This document shows, piece after piece, positions 13,501 through 24,900 of a stretch of 64,000 bases of DNA (positions are counted from its first letter, which is position 1; each line of letters starts with the position of its first letter). The position numbers and the translations under genes were made by a program. The stretch is taken from NCBI GenBank assembly GCA_024114885.1, contig CP099420.1, positions 62,001-126,000 on the forward strand, read 5' to 3'. The notes beneath the pieces are model-generated. The model was not told the DNA's origin. It worked only from the letters and a program-made list of their open reading frames with translations, and searched no databases. The stretch is from Septoria linicola (lineage: Eukaryota; Ascomycota; Dothideomycetes; Mycosphaerellales; Mycosphaerellaceae).

Positions 13501-13785
13501 TAATACTCTAAGCGACTTAGACGATAGCTTAGGTAGTTTTAAATACTATATAGGCGCCTTTAATAGCGACGACCTAAGTAATTTTAGGAATTAAGAGATA
13601 GGCCTATAATATAAGGCTTAACTAGCTAGTACTAATAGGCTTAAAGTAGTAGAGACTTAGAGTCTAGCGTAGATTACGCTAAAGCTTTACTTAAGCTTAA
13701 TATAGAATAATATAACTTAAAAATACTCCTCTCTACGATCCTATAGGTCTATCCTCGTCTTATATTATCTTCGTAATTAATCTAT

Positions 13786-14065
13786 TAATAGATAATAACT
13801 ACTCTAACACTAACCCCCTAGGCAGGTATAAGAGCGGTCGCTATAGAACAAGACCTGTTCGGAGAGTAATAGTCTTATAATACGTTAATTGACCGGTAGT
13901 AACGAGCTCAAAACAGTAGTCCTAGAACTAAGAGCCTATACTAGGACCGTAGGACATTAAATTGATCAAGTAGAGTAAACATTTTCTATCTTAGAAACGA
14001 GCTACTACCTTGCTTTTATACTAAAGTTACTAAGCACGGTATATAGGTAGGCCTTTGCCTTACTA
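13786..14065 (-). mobile_element. Solo LTR of retrotransposon G inside R6 copy 2
   Basis: A 280 bp sequence matching, in reverse orientation, the LTRs of element G (35436-35714 and 61402-61680). It is bounded by the 4 bp duplication CTAT (13782-13785 and 14066-14069). The empty site is visible in R6 copy 1 near 7780. An isolated LTR with a duplication is the usual product of recombination between the two LTRs of a full element. This copy is conspicuously less RIP-damaged than its surroundings and retains many CA and TG (e.g. TTGACCGG, TTGATCAAG). That fits a late arrival or escape of a short repeat from RIP. Confidence 0.92.
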
Positions 14066-14464
14066 CTATAGATATATAGCTATAGGTATAATTAGAACGC
14101 TAGAGCTACTTAGATTTAAGCTAATATAATCTAAGATATAGCTACTTAAACTTAGGTAGTATAACTATTTCTAAGGAGTCTATTAAAGTCCTACTATATA
14201 GGAGCGTAGTATAAGTAAGTATAGAGCTTCTAAAGCTATAAGAGCTTAAATTAGGATCTCTACTAGTATACCTATAAGGTACTTAATATACTTCGCTAGA
14301 GCTACTAATTATACTCGACTTCCTATATAGAAAGAGATAAAGTTATATAAACTTAAGAGCGCGTCGTATAGAGTAAGAATATATAGTAGAAAGGAAGGAC
14401 GCGTAGTATAGAGTAAGATATACTCTAAGGATATAGTCGAAGGAGTTAAGAGTAATCGAAGAGA

Positions 14465-15472
14465 GATAGAGTAGTTAAGAGTAGAGTAGAACGCGTAGTT
14501 TAAAGTAGGAAAGAGCGTATAGTATAGAGTAAGGATACGTAGTATAGAGTAAGAGCGTATAGTACGAAGTAAGAGGATATAGTCGAAGGCGTTAAGAGCG
14601 ATCGAGAAGAGGTAGAATAGTTAAGAGTAGAGTAGAACGCGTAGTATAAAGTAGAAAAGAGCGTATAGAGGAGAGATAGAATAGAGAAGGTAGAGTAGAA
14701 CGCGTAGTATAAAGTAGAAAAGGGTAGGTAGAGAAGAGGTATAATAGTTTAGAATAGAGTAGAACGTAGAGAGTAAGGTAAAGGAAAGCGCGTAGAGAAG
14801 AGGTAGAATAGAATAGAGTAGAGTAGAACGCGTAGAGTAAAGTAGGAAAAAGCGCGTAGAGAAGAGGTAGAATAGAATAGAGTAGAGTAGAACGTATAGA
14901 GTAAAGTAGAAAAAAGCGTATAGAGAAGAGATAGAATAGAATAGAGTAGAGTAGAACATATAGAGTAAAGTAGGAAAAAGCGTATAGAAGAGAGGTAGAA
15001 TAGAATAGAGTAGAGTAGAATATATAGAGTAAAGTAGGAAAGAGCGTATAGAGAAGAGATAGAATAATTTAGAGTAGAGTAGAACGTAGAAAGTAAGGTA
15101 GGAAAGAGTACGTAGAGAAGAGGTAGAATAATTTAGAGTAGAGTAGAACGTAAAAAGTAAGGTAGAAAAGAGCGTATAGAAGAAAGGTAGAATAATTTAG
15201 AGTAGAGTAGAACGCGAAAGGTAAGATAGGAAAGAGCGCGTAGAGAAGAGATAGAATAATTTAGAGTAGAGTAGAACGTAAAGAGTAAGGTAGGAAAGAG
15301 TAGATAGAGAAGAGGTATAATAGTTTAGAGTAGAGTAGAACGCGTAGTACAAAGTAGGAAAGAGTATATAGAAGAGAGGTAGAATAGTTTAGAGTAGAGT
15401 AGAACGTAGAGGGTAAGATAGGAAAAAGCGCGTAGAGAAGAGGTAGAATAGAGAAAGTAGAGTAGAATACTC
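14465..15472 (+). repeat. Purine-rich minisatellite, array 2
   Basis: Same ~64 bp repeat family as array 1 but with fewer units, so repeat number differs between neighbouring R6 copies, as expected for unequal exchange or replication slippage. The minus-strand frame open at 14621-14959 lies within it and reads only Phe/Leu/Tyr/Ser-rich low-complexity sequence. I do not regard that frame as a gene. Confidence 0.9.
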
Positions 15473-15548
15473 GATTAGGAAGTACTTTAGTTAGAGTTTA
15501 GAGCTAACTATTATACCTCGAGAAAGAGCTTTAGAGTATAGTAGCTAG

Positions 15549-16012
15549 GCTCTTAATCGTTCTCTACTATATCCTACTCGTCTACCTAGTCGAGCTCCTT
15601 TTCTAAGATATTTCGTAGTACTCGCGAGATACGCTCTAATATACTATATACTCCTATAGCGACTATCGTAGACTTCTATCTCTATTCTCCTTAGTAGATA
15701 GTAGTAGCGCTAGCGAGACTATAGTATAGGTAATAGGAAGAGTTTATAGACTCGTCTATAATAAAGGCGTAGCGTAGAGCCTTTTACTACTATTACTAAG
15801 TAGAGCCTCTTTCTAGTCCTATACGTTCTCGAATAGGAGCTCGAATATAGTCTCTCTATACTCTAGTAGTATATCTATAATCGTATTAGATTCGCTCTTA
15901 ACTACTAGACTATACCGTCTCTATAGTTTCTATATAAACTTGTTTATAAAGTAAGCGTATTACTTACCTACTAGTACGAGCGAGTTACGATAGAACTAGA
16001 GAGGAAGATCGT
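15549..16012. other. Unique spacer between R6 copies 2 and 3
   Basis: RIP-saturated sequence not matched elsewhere in the window. No gene or terminal repeat is visible. It joins R6 copy 3 abruptly in the middle of reading frame b, so this end of copy 3 is a truncation or recombination joint. Confidence 0.5.
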
Positions 16013-18241
16013 CTCGTACTAAGAACTCGGATAAGCTTAGAGGTAGATATAATCGAGAACTACTTCTATAAGATTAAGAAGAAGGCTATAGTACTTAAAG
16101 AGAAGCTCGAGACTAGTAAGCGTAGCTAGTCGATACCTGTCTATAAATCTACTACTATTAGTACTCTAAAGAAGACCTTAAGAGATACTCTAAAGAAGGA
16201 TCCTCTCTCTAGTAGGTCGACCTACTAATATCTATTAGGCTCTAAACTTATACTAAAACTTAATAGCTATTACGAACGCTCGTATCTCTAAGATACTAAC
16301 TCCTAAGAACTATAAGAGTACTATTAAGTAGAAGGCTATCGAATTAGATCTCGTTAATACTCTAAGCGACTTAGACGATAGCTTAGGTAGTTTTAGATAC
16401 TATATAGGTACCTTTAATAGTAATAACCTAAGTAATTTTAGGAATTAAGAGATAGGCCTACGATACGAGGCTTAACTAGCTAGTACTAATAGGCTTAAAG
16501 TAGTAGAGACTTAGAGTCTAGCGTAGATTACGCTAAAGCTTTACTTAGGCTTAATATAGAATAATATAACTTAAAAGTACTTCTCTCTACGATCTTATAG
16601 GTCTATCCTCGTCTTATATTATCTTTATAATTAATCTATAGACGTATAGCTATAGGTATAATCGGAACGCTAGAGCTACTTAGATTTAAACTAATATAAT
16701 CTAAGATATAGCTACTTAAGCTTAGGTAGTATAACTATTTCTAAGAAGTCTATTAAAGTCCTACTATATAGAAGCGTAGTATAAGTAAGTATAGAGCTTC
16801 TAAAGCTATAAGAGCTTAAATTAGGACCTCTACTAGTATACCTATAAGGTACTTAATATAGTTCGCTAGAGCTACTAATTATACTCGACTTCCTATATAG
16901 AGAGAGATAAAGTTATATAAACTTAAGAGCGTATAGTATAGAGTAAGAATATATAGTAGAAAGGAAGGACGTATAGTATAGAGTAAGATATACTCTAAGG
17001 ATATAGTCGAAGGCGTTAAGAGTAATCGAAGAGAAGTAGAGTAGTTAAGAGTAGAGTAGAACGCGTAGTATAAAGTAGAAAAGAGTATATAGTATAGAGT
17101 AAGAATACGTAGTATAGAGTAAGAGCGCGTAGTACGAAGTAAGAGAATATAGTCGAAGATATTAAGAGCGATCGAGAAGAGATAGAATAGTTAAGAGTAG
17201 AGTAGAACATATAGTATAAAGTAGAAAAGAGCACGTAGAGAAGAGATAGAATAGAGAAGGTAGAGTAGAACGCGTAGTATAAAGTAGGAAAGAGTAGGTA
17301 GAGAAGAGGTATAATAGTTTAGAGTAGAGTAGAACGTAGAGAGTAAGGTAGGAAAGAGTATATAGAAAAGAAGTAGAATAATTTAGAATAGAGTAGAATA
17401 CGAAGAGTAAGGTAGAAAAGAGCGCGTAGAGAAGAGGTAGAATAGAGAAGGTAGAGTAGAACGTAAAGGATAAGGTAGGAAAGAGCGTATAGAAGAAAGG
17501 TAGAATAATTTAGAGTAGAGTAGAATATAAAAAGTAAGATAGAAAAGAGCGTATAGAGAAGAAGTATAATATTTAGAGTAGAGTAGAATATAGAGAGTAA
17601 GGTAGGAAAGAGCGTATAGAGAAGAGGTAGAATATTTAGAGTAGAGTAGAATATAAAGAGTAAGGTAGGAAAGAGCGCGTAGAAGAGAGATAGAATAATT
17701 TAGAGTAGAGTAGAACGCGAAAGGTAAGGTAGGAAAGAGCGTATAGAAGAGAGATAGAATAGAGAAAGTAGAGTAGAACGTAAAAGATAAGGTAGAAAAG
17801 AGCGTATAAAGAAGAGGTAGAATAATTTAGAATAGAGTAGAATATAAAGAGTAAGATAAGAAAGAGTATATAGAAGAGAGATAGAATAATTTAGAGTAGA
17901 GTAGAATATAAAGAGTAAGGTAGAAAAGGGCGCGTAGAGAAGAGGTAGAATAGAGAAGGTAGAGTAGAATATAAAGAGTAAGATAGGAAAGAGTATATAG
18001 AGAAGAGGTAGAATAATTTAGAGTAGAGTAGAATATAAAAAGTAAGGTAGGAAAGAGCGCGTAGAGGAGAGGTATAATAGTTTAGAGTAGAGTAGAATAT
18101 AGAGAGTAAGGTAGGAAAAAGTACGTAGAAGAGAGATAGAATAGAGAAGGTAGAGTAGAATACTCGATTAAGAAGTACTTTAGTTAGAGTTTAGAGCTAA
18201 CTATTATATCTCGAGAAAGAGCTTTAGAGTATAGTAGCTAG
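16013..18241 (+). repeat. R6 unit, copy 3 (5'-truncated)
   Basis: Begins inside the position equivalent to 7157 of copy 1 (the CTCGTACTAAG segment of frame b) and runs to the conserved tail. It contains the end of frame b, the ~700 bp linker, a minisatellite array (about 17040-18160) and the tail. The 5' four kilobases of the unit are missing. Confidence 0.8.
17040..18160 (+). repeat. Purine-rich minisatellite, array 3
   Basis: Same ~64 bp family, with several units shortened by loss of a few bases (for example AATATTTAG instead of AATAATTTAG near 17570 and 17632). An open minus-strand stretch overlaps its start and linker (17016-17234) and is Tyr/Leu/Ser-rich low-complexity sequence, not a gene. 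Confidence 0.9.
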
Positions 18242-19369
18242 GAGAGGTAGAATAATTTAAAGTAGAGTAGAACGCGAAGAGTAAGGTAGGAAAGAGCGTA
18301 TAGAAAAGAGATATAATATTTAAAGTAGAGTAGAATATAGAGAGTAAGGTAGGAAAGAGTATATAGAAGAGAGGTAGAATATTTAGAGTAGAGTAGAACG
18401 TAAAGAGTAAGGTAGGAAAGAGCGCGTAGAGGAGAAGTAGAATAATTTAGAATAGAGTAGAACGTAAAGAGTAAGGTAGGAAAGAGCGTATAGAGAAGAG
18501 ATAGAATAGAGAAGGTAGAGTAGAACGCGAAGAGTAAGGTAGGAAAGAGCGTATAGAGAAGAGGTAGAATAATTTAGAATAGAGTAGAATATAAAGAGTA
18601 AGGTAGAAAAGAGTATATAGAAGAGAGATAGAATAATTTAGAGTAGAGTAGAATATAAAAGGTAAGATAGGAAATAGCGTATAGAGAAGAGGTATAATAT
18701 TTAGAGTAGAGTAGAATATAGAAGGTAAGGTAGGAAAGAGCGCGTAGAGGAGAGGTAGAATATTTAAGATAGAGTAGAACGTAAAGAGTAAGGTAGGAAA
18801 GAGTATATAGAGGAGAGGTAGAATAATTTAGAATAGAGTAGAACGTAAAAAGTAAGGTAGGAAAGAGCGTATAGAGGAGAGATAGAATAGAGAAAGTAGA
18901 GTAGAACGTAAATAGTAAGGTAGGAAAGAGTATATAAAAGAGAGGTAGAATAATTTAGAGTAGAGTAGAACGTAAAGAGTAAAGTAGAAAAGAGCGTATA
19001 AAAGAAAGGTAGAATAATTTAGAGTAGAGTAGAATATAAAGAGTAAGGTAGGAAAGAGTATATAGAGAAGAGGTAGAATAGAGAAGATAGAGTAGAACGT
19101 AAAGAGTAAGGTAGAAAAGAGCGTATAGAGAAGAGATAGAATAATTTAGAGTAGAGTAGAACGTAAAAGGTAAGGTAGGAAAGAGCGCGTAGAGAAGAGG
19201 TATAATAGTTTAGAGTAGAGTAGAACGTAGAGAGTAAGGTAGGAAAGAGTACGTAGAGGAGAGGTAGAATAGAGAAGATAGAGTAGAATACTCGATTAGA
19301 AAATACTTTAGTTAGAGTTTAAAGCTAACTATTATATCTCGAGGAAGAGCTTTAGAGTATAGTAGCTAG
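18242..19369 (+). repeat. Minisatellite array 4 with R6 tail
   Basis: Immediately after the tail of copy 3, another ~1 kb of the same ~64 bp repeats resumes without the upstream R6 sequence. It ends in its own tail (about 19291-19369, finishing GTAGCTAG). This looks like the 3' end of a further R6 unit fused by recombination within the repeats. Confidence 0.85.
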
Positions 19370-20129
19370 GCCTAATTTCTAATACCTTAGTAGGCCGAGT
19401 TCTATAGATAGATTAGGTAGTAAGTATAGAGATAAAGAAGCTCTTTAGTATAAGTAAGAAGGAGTTTAAGGTCTATATAGCTAAATAGTAGACTATAGCT
19501 AAAGCTTAATTCGATACTACCTACGCTATAGCTATAGATATTAAGAAGAATATATTTAGTAAAACTAGCTTTATAAGTATAGATAGTAACTTAGAAGTAT
19601 TAGCGTCGAAGAAGAGAGAGGCTATTCCTAAGGAGATCTCTAAGGATATAGTAGAAGAGTAGCGTCTAGCGAATAATAATCGGATCTAAGAAGATGTTTT
19701 TAGTAGTTATCGTTAAGAAAGGTAACTATTTAATAGGCCTCTAGTTAAAAGTTTAATAGACTTTAATAGGAAAACTAGCTAGTTTTAAGTAATTCTAAGA
19801 AGGCTCTATAGGTAGTTAGGTATCTAGTTAGATACTAAGAAAAGAAGGATTAGTAAGGTAAAGGCCTACCTATATACTATACTTAGTAACTTTAGTATAA
19901 AAGTAAGGTAGTAGCTCGTTTCTAAGATAGTAATATTTACTCTACTTAATTAATTTAATATTCTATAGTCCTAGTATAGGCTCTTAGTCCTAGGACTACT
20001 AGTTTAAGCTCGTTACTACTAATTAATATACGTATTATAAGACTATTACTCTCTAAATAGGTCTTGTTCTATAGCGACTACTCTTATACCTACCTAGAGT
20101 ATTAGTATTAGAGTAGTTATTATCTATTA
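19370..20129 (+). mobile_element. 3' fragment of a second copy of element G
   Basis: Matches the 3' end of element G across the site where H is inserted there: 19370-19395 matches the sequence before 47943, and 19396 onward matches 60964 onward. It then runs into a full 279 bp LTR (19851-20129). It therefore shows the uninterrupted state of the H insertion site. It carries the end of ORF3, the 23-nt palindrome at 19705-19727, and a purine tract just before the LTR. The left end abuts the R6 tail and is truncated. On the right, R6 sequence resumes with TTATCTTTATAATTAATC. Confidence 0.88.
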
Positions 20130-20341
20130 TTATCTTTATAATTAATCTATAGACGTATAGCTATAGGTATAATTAGAACGCTAGAGCTACTTAGATTTAA
20201 ACTAATATAATCTAAGATATAGCTACTTAAGCTTAGGTAGTATAACTATTTCTAAGAAGTCTATTAAAGTCTCGCTATATAGGAGCGTAGTATAAGTAAG
20301 TATAGAGCTTCCGAAGCTATAAGAGCTGAAATTAGAACCTC
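20130..20341 (+). repeat. R6 fragment hosting copia-A
   Basis: Matches R6 copy 1 from about 7764 to 7975 and is cut by copia-A. The five bases before the insertion, ACCTC (20337-20341), are the expected left target-site duplication. The partner should lie right of this window, followed by the rest of the R6 unit. Confidence 0.8.
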
Positions 20342-20618
20342 TATTAAAAGTAGAAGGCGTATTATATACTATATAATATTAAGGAGAGTATAGTATAGTA
20401 AAGAAGAATAGAGGATTAATCTTAAACTAACTTATATATATAGTATAGTAGTAATATACTAGGAACTAAATACAAAGTTAATTAAGTTAGTTATCTAAGA
20501 AGAGAAGAAAAAGAAGTAAGATATACTCTTTACTAAGCCTTAGGTAGATACCTTAGGTATCTAGAACTATACTTAGATATCTATATCTAGACTAACTATC
20601 TAGGATATATTCTTAATA
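20342..20618 (-). repeat. Copia-A 3' LTR
   Basis: 277 bp, matching the other copia LTRs in the window (21106-21382, 21993-22270, 28014-28291, 33436-33712, 51071-51348, 57092-57369). Read on the plus strand it starts TATTAAAAG and ends TTCTTAATA, i.e. TG...CA termini changed to TA by RIP. Confidence 0.92.
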
Positions 20619-20835
20619 CTCCTACTTATACTATATAGTTAGATCTTTCTATAGATTATCTATAGTACTTAAATACTAGTCCTAATCTTAATTAGTTATT
20701 AAGTACTTACTTTTTAGACTAATAACTAGATAGTACTAACTATTAATCTAATAAACTTTCTATACTACTATCTCCTATAAAAAGATAAAAGAAATACCTT
20801 CTATAAGATCTTCCTTCTCTCTTATATAGAAGTAG

Positions 20836-21105
20836 TAGTAAGGTAAAGGCCTACCTATATACTATACTTAGTAGTTTTAGTATAAAAGTAAGATAGTAGC
20901 TCGTTTCTAAGATAGTAATATTTACTCTACTTAATTAATTTAATATCCTACGGTCCTAGTATAGGCTCTTAGTCTTAGGACTACTATTTTAAGCTCGTTA
21001 CTACTAGTTAATTAACGTATTATAAGACTATTACTATCTAAATAGGTCTTGTTCTATAGCGACCGCTCTTATACCTACCTAGGAGGTTAGTATTAGGGTA
21101 GTTAT
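20836..21105 (+). mobile_element. Solo LTR of element G in copia-A, first part
   Basis: Starts TAGTAAGG directly after the duplication GTAG. It is interrupted nine bases before its end by copia-B; the missing end TATCTATTA lies at 33718-33726, followed by GTAG again. Joined length is 279 bp, as in element G. It is the outermost layer of the first nest and must predate copia-B. Confidence 0.92.
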
Positions 21106-21382
21106 TATTAAGAATGTATCCTAGATAGTTAGTCTAGATATAGATATTTGAGTATAGTTCTAGATACCTAAGGTATCTACCTAAGGCTTGGCAAGAGGTA
21201 TATCTTACTTCTCTTTCTTCTCTTCTTAGAAAACTAACTTAATTAACTTTATATTTAGTTCCTAGCATATTACTACTATACTATATATATAAGTTAGTTT
21301 AAGATTAATCTTCTATTCTTCTTTACTACGCTATACCCTCCTTGACATTATATAGTATATAATACGCCCTCTACTTTTAATA
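21106..21382 (+). repeat. Copia-B 5' LTR
   Basis: 277 bp, starting TATTAAGAATG and ending CTTTTAATA. It differs from the 3' LTR at scattered C/T and G/A sites of RIP type. Confidence 0.93.
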
Positions 21383-21992
21383 GGTTATAAGCCCGAGTTT
21401 ATATACTAAATAGGAGTAACCTATATTAGTATAGGTTACTTATATCCCTTATAGTTTATAGAAAACATTTAAGGCCTAGAAGTTTCCCTAACTATATTAC
21501 TAACGAAGCTAGTTTGTACCTAGTAGTATATAAGTTAGTAAAGATCTCTATAAGATAGTAGTATGTTTCTACTTTATTAATACCTACCTAGTTCTCTACT
21601 ATTATACCTAGTATTACTAGAGTTAGAAGAGGCTACTTAGCCTTCCTACTACCTAGTAATAGAAACTCTACTAAGAGAGAAAGATCTAAGTCTTAGTAAT
21701 TTCCTAAATACGAGGAATCCCTATCTCTTAGAGCTAGTCTCCTTACTATAAGAAATTACTCTTCCTTACTATAAGAAATTACTCTTCTCTAGAATCCTTA
21801 GCTAGTCTAAAGTATTCTACTAATTATTTATTCTATTTACCTATTTCTATAATAGACTAAGAGGACAAGAAGAGCTAAAGGATTCTAATCCTAGATAGAA
21901 CTAACTAGAAGAGATAGTTTAAGCTATAGACAGATAAGCTAGAAGGAAAGGACTAGTTCTAGGTAATTAGCTAACTAATTATTAGAGAGAAC

Positions 21993-24900
21993 TATTAAAA
22001 GTAGAGGGCGTGTTATATACTATATAATATCAAGGAGGGTATAGCGTAGTAAAGAAGAATAGAGGATTAATCTTAAACTAACTTATATATATAGTATAGT
22101 AGTAATATGCTAGGAACTAAATACAAAGTTAATTAAGTTAGTTATCTAAGAAGAGAAGAAAGAGAAGTAAGATATACCTCTTACTAAGCTCTTAGGTAGA
22201 TGCCTTAGGTATCTAGAACTATACTTAGAAGTCTATTTCTAGACTAACTATCTAGGATATATTCTTAATACTCCTACTTATACTATATAGTTAGATCTTT
22301 TAATAGATTATCTATAGTACTTAAATACTAGTCCTACTCTTGATTAGTTATTAAGTACTTACTTTTTAGACTAATAACTAGATAGTACTAACTATTAATC
22401 TAATAAACTTTCTATACTACTATCTCCTATAAAAAAGTAAAAGAAATACCTTCTATAAGATCTTCCTCCTCTCTTATATAGGAGTAGATTGTTTAGGATA
22501 TAGACTATCTAGTAAGTTGCCCCTATCCTTTCTTATAGCTAATTCTAATAGCTCCCTAGATTCTTTATAGCCTAGTCCTCTACTTAGTTATATTCTATAT
22601 AGCTTCTTAGTTCCCTAATAGCCTTTAGGGTATACTATTCTTAGCTATAGGGATCTTATATTAAGCTAGAGAGTAGAGTAACTATATACTAGTAGAGGAG
22701 ATAATAGCTACTATAGAGGAGGTCTTTAATATTAACTAGTACTTAGCCTTAGGGGGTATCTAGTTTAGCTAGGTACTATATAGTAATATTATAGTTAGTA
22801 ATAGGTCTAATATTAGTAAGAGTATTTAGGACTTTATAAAGTCTAACTAAGGAGGAGTCAAGTAACTAAAATCTTTCTTTTAGACTCCTCTTAGTTCAAC
22901 TCTAAGGCTTAGAGTTATCTTTTATATATCTCTTATATAAGATAGAGCTGCCTTATAAACTCCTAAAACTATAGTCTATTCTTTAGCTTAGTAAGACTAT
23001 CTACTACTATCTCTTTTATATTTATATATTCTATAGAGATAAGTCTGTTCTACTAGAGCTTTCTTATAGCATTATATAAGATATTAATATATTTAGACTT
23101 ATTATAAACATATAAGTCCTTAACTAGAGTAAGAGTAGCTTAGTTATTACCTTTTAGCTAAATTAGCCTAATTCTAGTAATAGTTTCCTAGTTACTAAGG
23201 ATCCTTAGTTAGTAAGAATATTCTCTTACTAACTCTAGGTATCTAAGCTCTCTTAAAAGAGTACTAAGGAACTATAACTATTTTATATATACTCCTATAG
23301 CTATATATTTAGCTTCTATTATAGATATAGCTATAGATTTCTACTTCTTACTTATCTAGGAGATTAGTATACTATAAAGGAAGAAGATATATCTAAGGAT
23401 TAAGACTCTATTAGTCTTGTCTATTATATAGTTAGAGTCTATATATCTAGTAAGACAGCCTTAACTATTCCTTAAGTATCTTAGACTAAGGTCTAGGTTT
23501 AATCTTAGGTATCTAGTTAGCTTCTTTAAAGCCTTTATATATCCTACTATTAGATTACTAATATAGAAGCTTAATCTTCTAAGGGCAAATGAAATATCTA
23601 GTCTTATAATAGTTATAAGCTATATCTATATTCTAATAATAGATTAGTACTCCTATTTATTACACCTTTTATTATTTAGTCTAGTAGGCTTTAGACTTTT
23701 ATAGCTATCTATTAGTAAAAGAGTTAGTAATATAGTTTCTTAGCCTATTCCTATCTTAGCTAGGTTCTCTTAGATATAATGTTTCTAGTTAAGTTTTAGC
23801 TAGCCTTACTATCTATTTCTTATTAGTCTTATTCTAAGAATCTTGTCTAGCTCTCTAAGATCTTTAATCTTAAAGACCTTACTAAGTTAGTCTTTAAACT
23901 AGAGAATATCTTCTAGTCTCTCTATAGTAATAGGTATATTATTAATATAGATTAGGATTATTAGGTCTTTTCTTTTCTTATAGATTAGAAGATATAGGTC
24001 TACTTCTAATTGTCTGAATCCTATTCCTTTTAGCTTTAATATATATAGCTAATTCTAGTCTCTTATAGCTTACTTTAGCCTATAGAGACTCCTTAGAACT
24101 TATAAGACTATACTAGTTAGTAGGTTAATACCTAGTAGTAGGATTATATAGATATCCTTATATAGGGTACTTTCTATAAATATATTATTTATATCTACTT
24201 AGTATAGAACTAGGTCCTTCTTATAGACTATAGCTATAAATCCTCTTAGAGTATCCTACCTAACTATAGAGGCAAAGGTTTCTATATAGTCTACTCTATA
24301 CTTTTAAGAGAACCCTCTTATAACTAGTCTTGCCTTAAACTTTTTAATAGCTCTACTAAGCTTTCTCTTAATATTAAAGACCTATCTTAAGGTAACTAAG
24401 TTAGCCTCTTTTAGTAGGACTACTATAGTCTAGGTATTATTACTTATAAGTATATCTAGCTCTTTCTAAATAGCTTCTTACTAGAGATAACTCTACTTAA
24501 GATTACTTACTACTTCCTTATAGTTCTTTAGGATTAGAACCTCCTATTTATATATTCCTACTTCTTTAGTAGCTAAGAATATAATCTCTTTAACTTCCTC
24601 TAAGAATTCTAGGTCCTATAGAATACCTAGGTTAATAGAGCTTATAGCTAAGAAGAAAGCCTAATACTCTAGGAGCATTTCCTTATCTAGCTAACTATTC
24701 TAATCTAGCTTAAGCCTAATTAGCTTTAGTTTCTAGTTAAATCTATTAAGTTCTTAGAATACTTTCCTCTTTCTAAAGATTTACCTTAGAGCTATCTACT
24801 CCTAATCTACCTCTATAGTTTCTTAGGTAGAATTCTTAGATTCTTTCTTAACTTTCCTTTAGTCTAGGAATTTTCTATACTCTCTTATATCTTCTAGTAG

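Larger units (their letters stand above)
9763..15548 (+). repeat. R6 unit, copy 2
   Basis: Colinear with copy 1 from its first base. Relative to copy 1 it has a 280 bp solo LTR inserted at 13786-14065 and a shorter minisatellite, which explain most of the length difference. Base differences from copy 1 are mostly C/T or G/A, as independent RIP of two copies predicts. After the tail (ending 15548) the sequence leaves the R6 pattern for about 460 bp. Confidence 0.8.

Noticed and set aside
13786..14065. MITE or SINE interpretation of the 280-bp repeat
   Set aside because: It has no terminal inverted repeats or poly-A tail, and the same sequence forms both ends of element G next to a polypurine tract, so it is an LTR.
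14621..14959. Open minus-strand frame of 112 codons
   Set aside because: It lies wholly within the 64-bp minisatellite and encodes repetitive Phe/Leu/Tyr/Ser sequence; the strand simply lacks stop codons because of its composition.
17016..17234. Open minus-strand frame of 72 codons
   Set aside because: Overlaps the minisatellite and its linker, is low-complexity, and is not conserved as an open frame in the other arrays.
8195..19290. CRISPR-like repeat arrays
   Set aside because: Repeats are contiguous with no unique spacers, units are ~64 bp and degenerate, and the setting is a fungal transposon nest.
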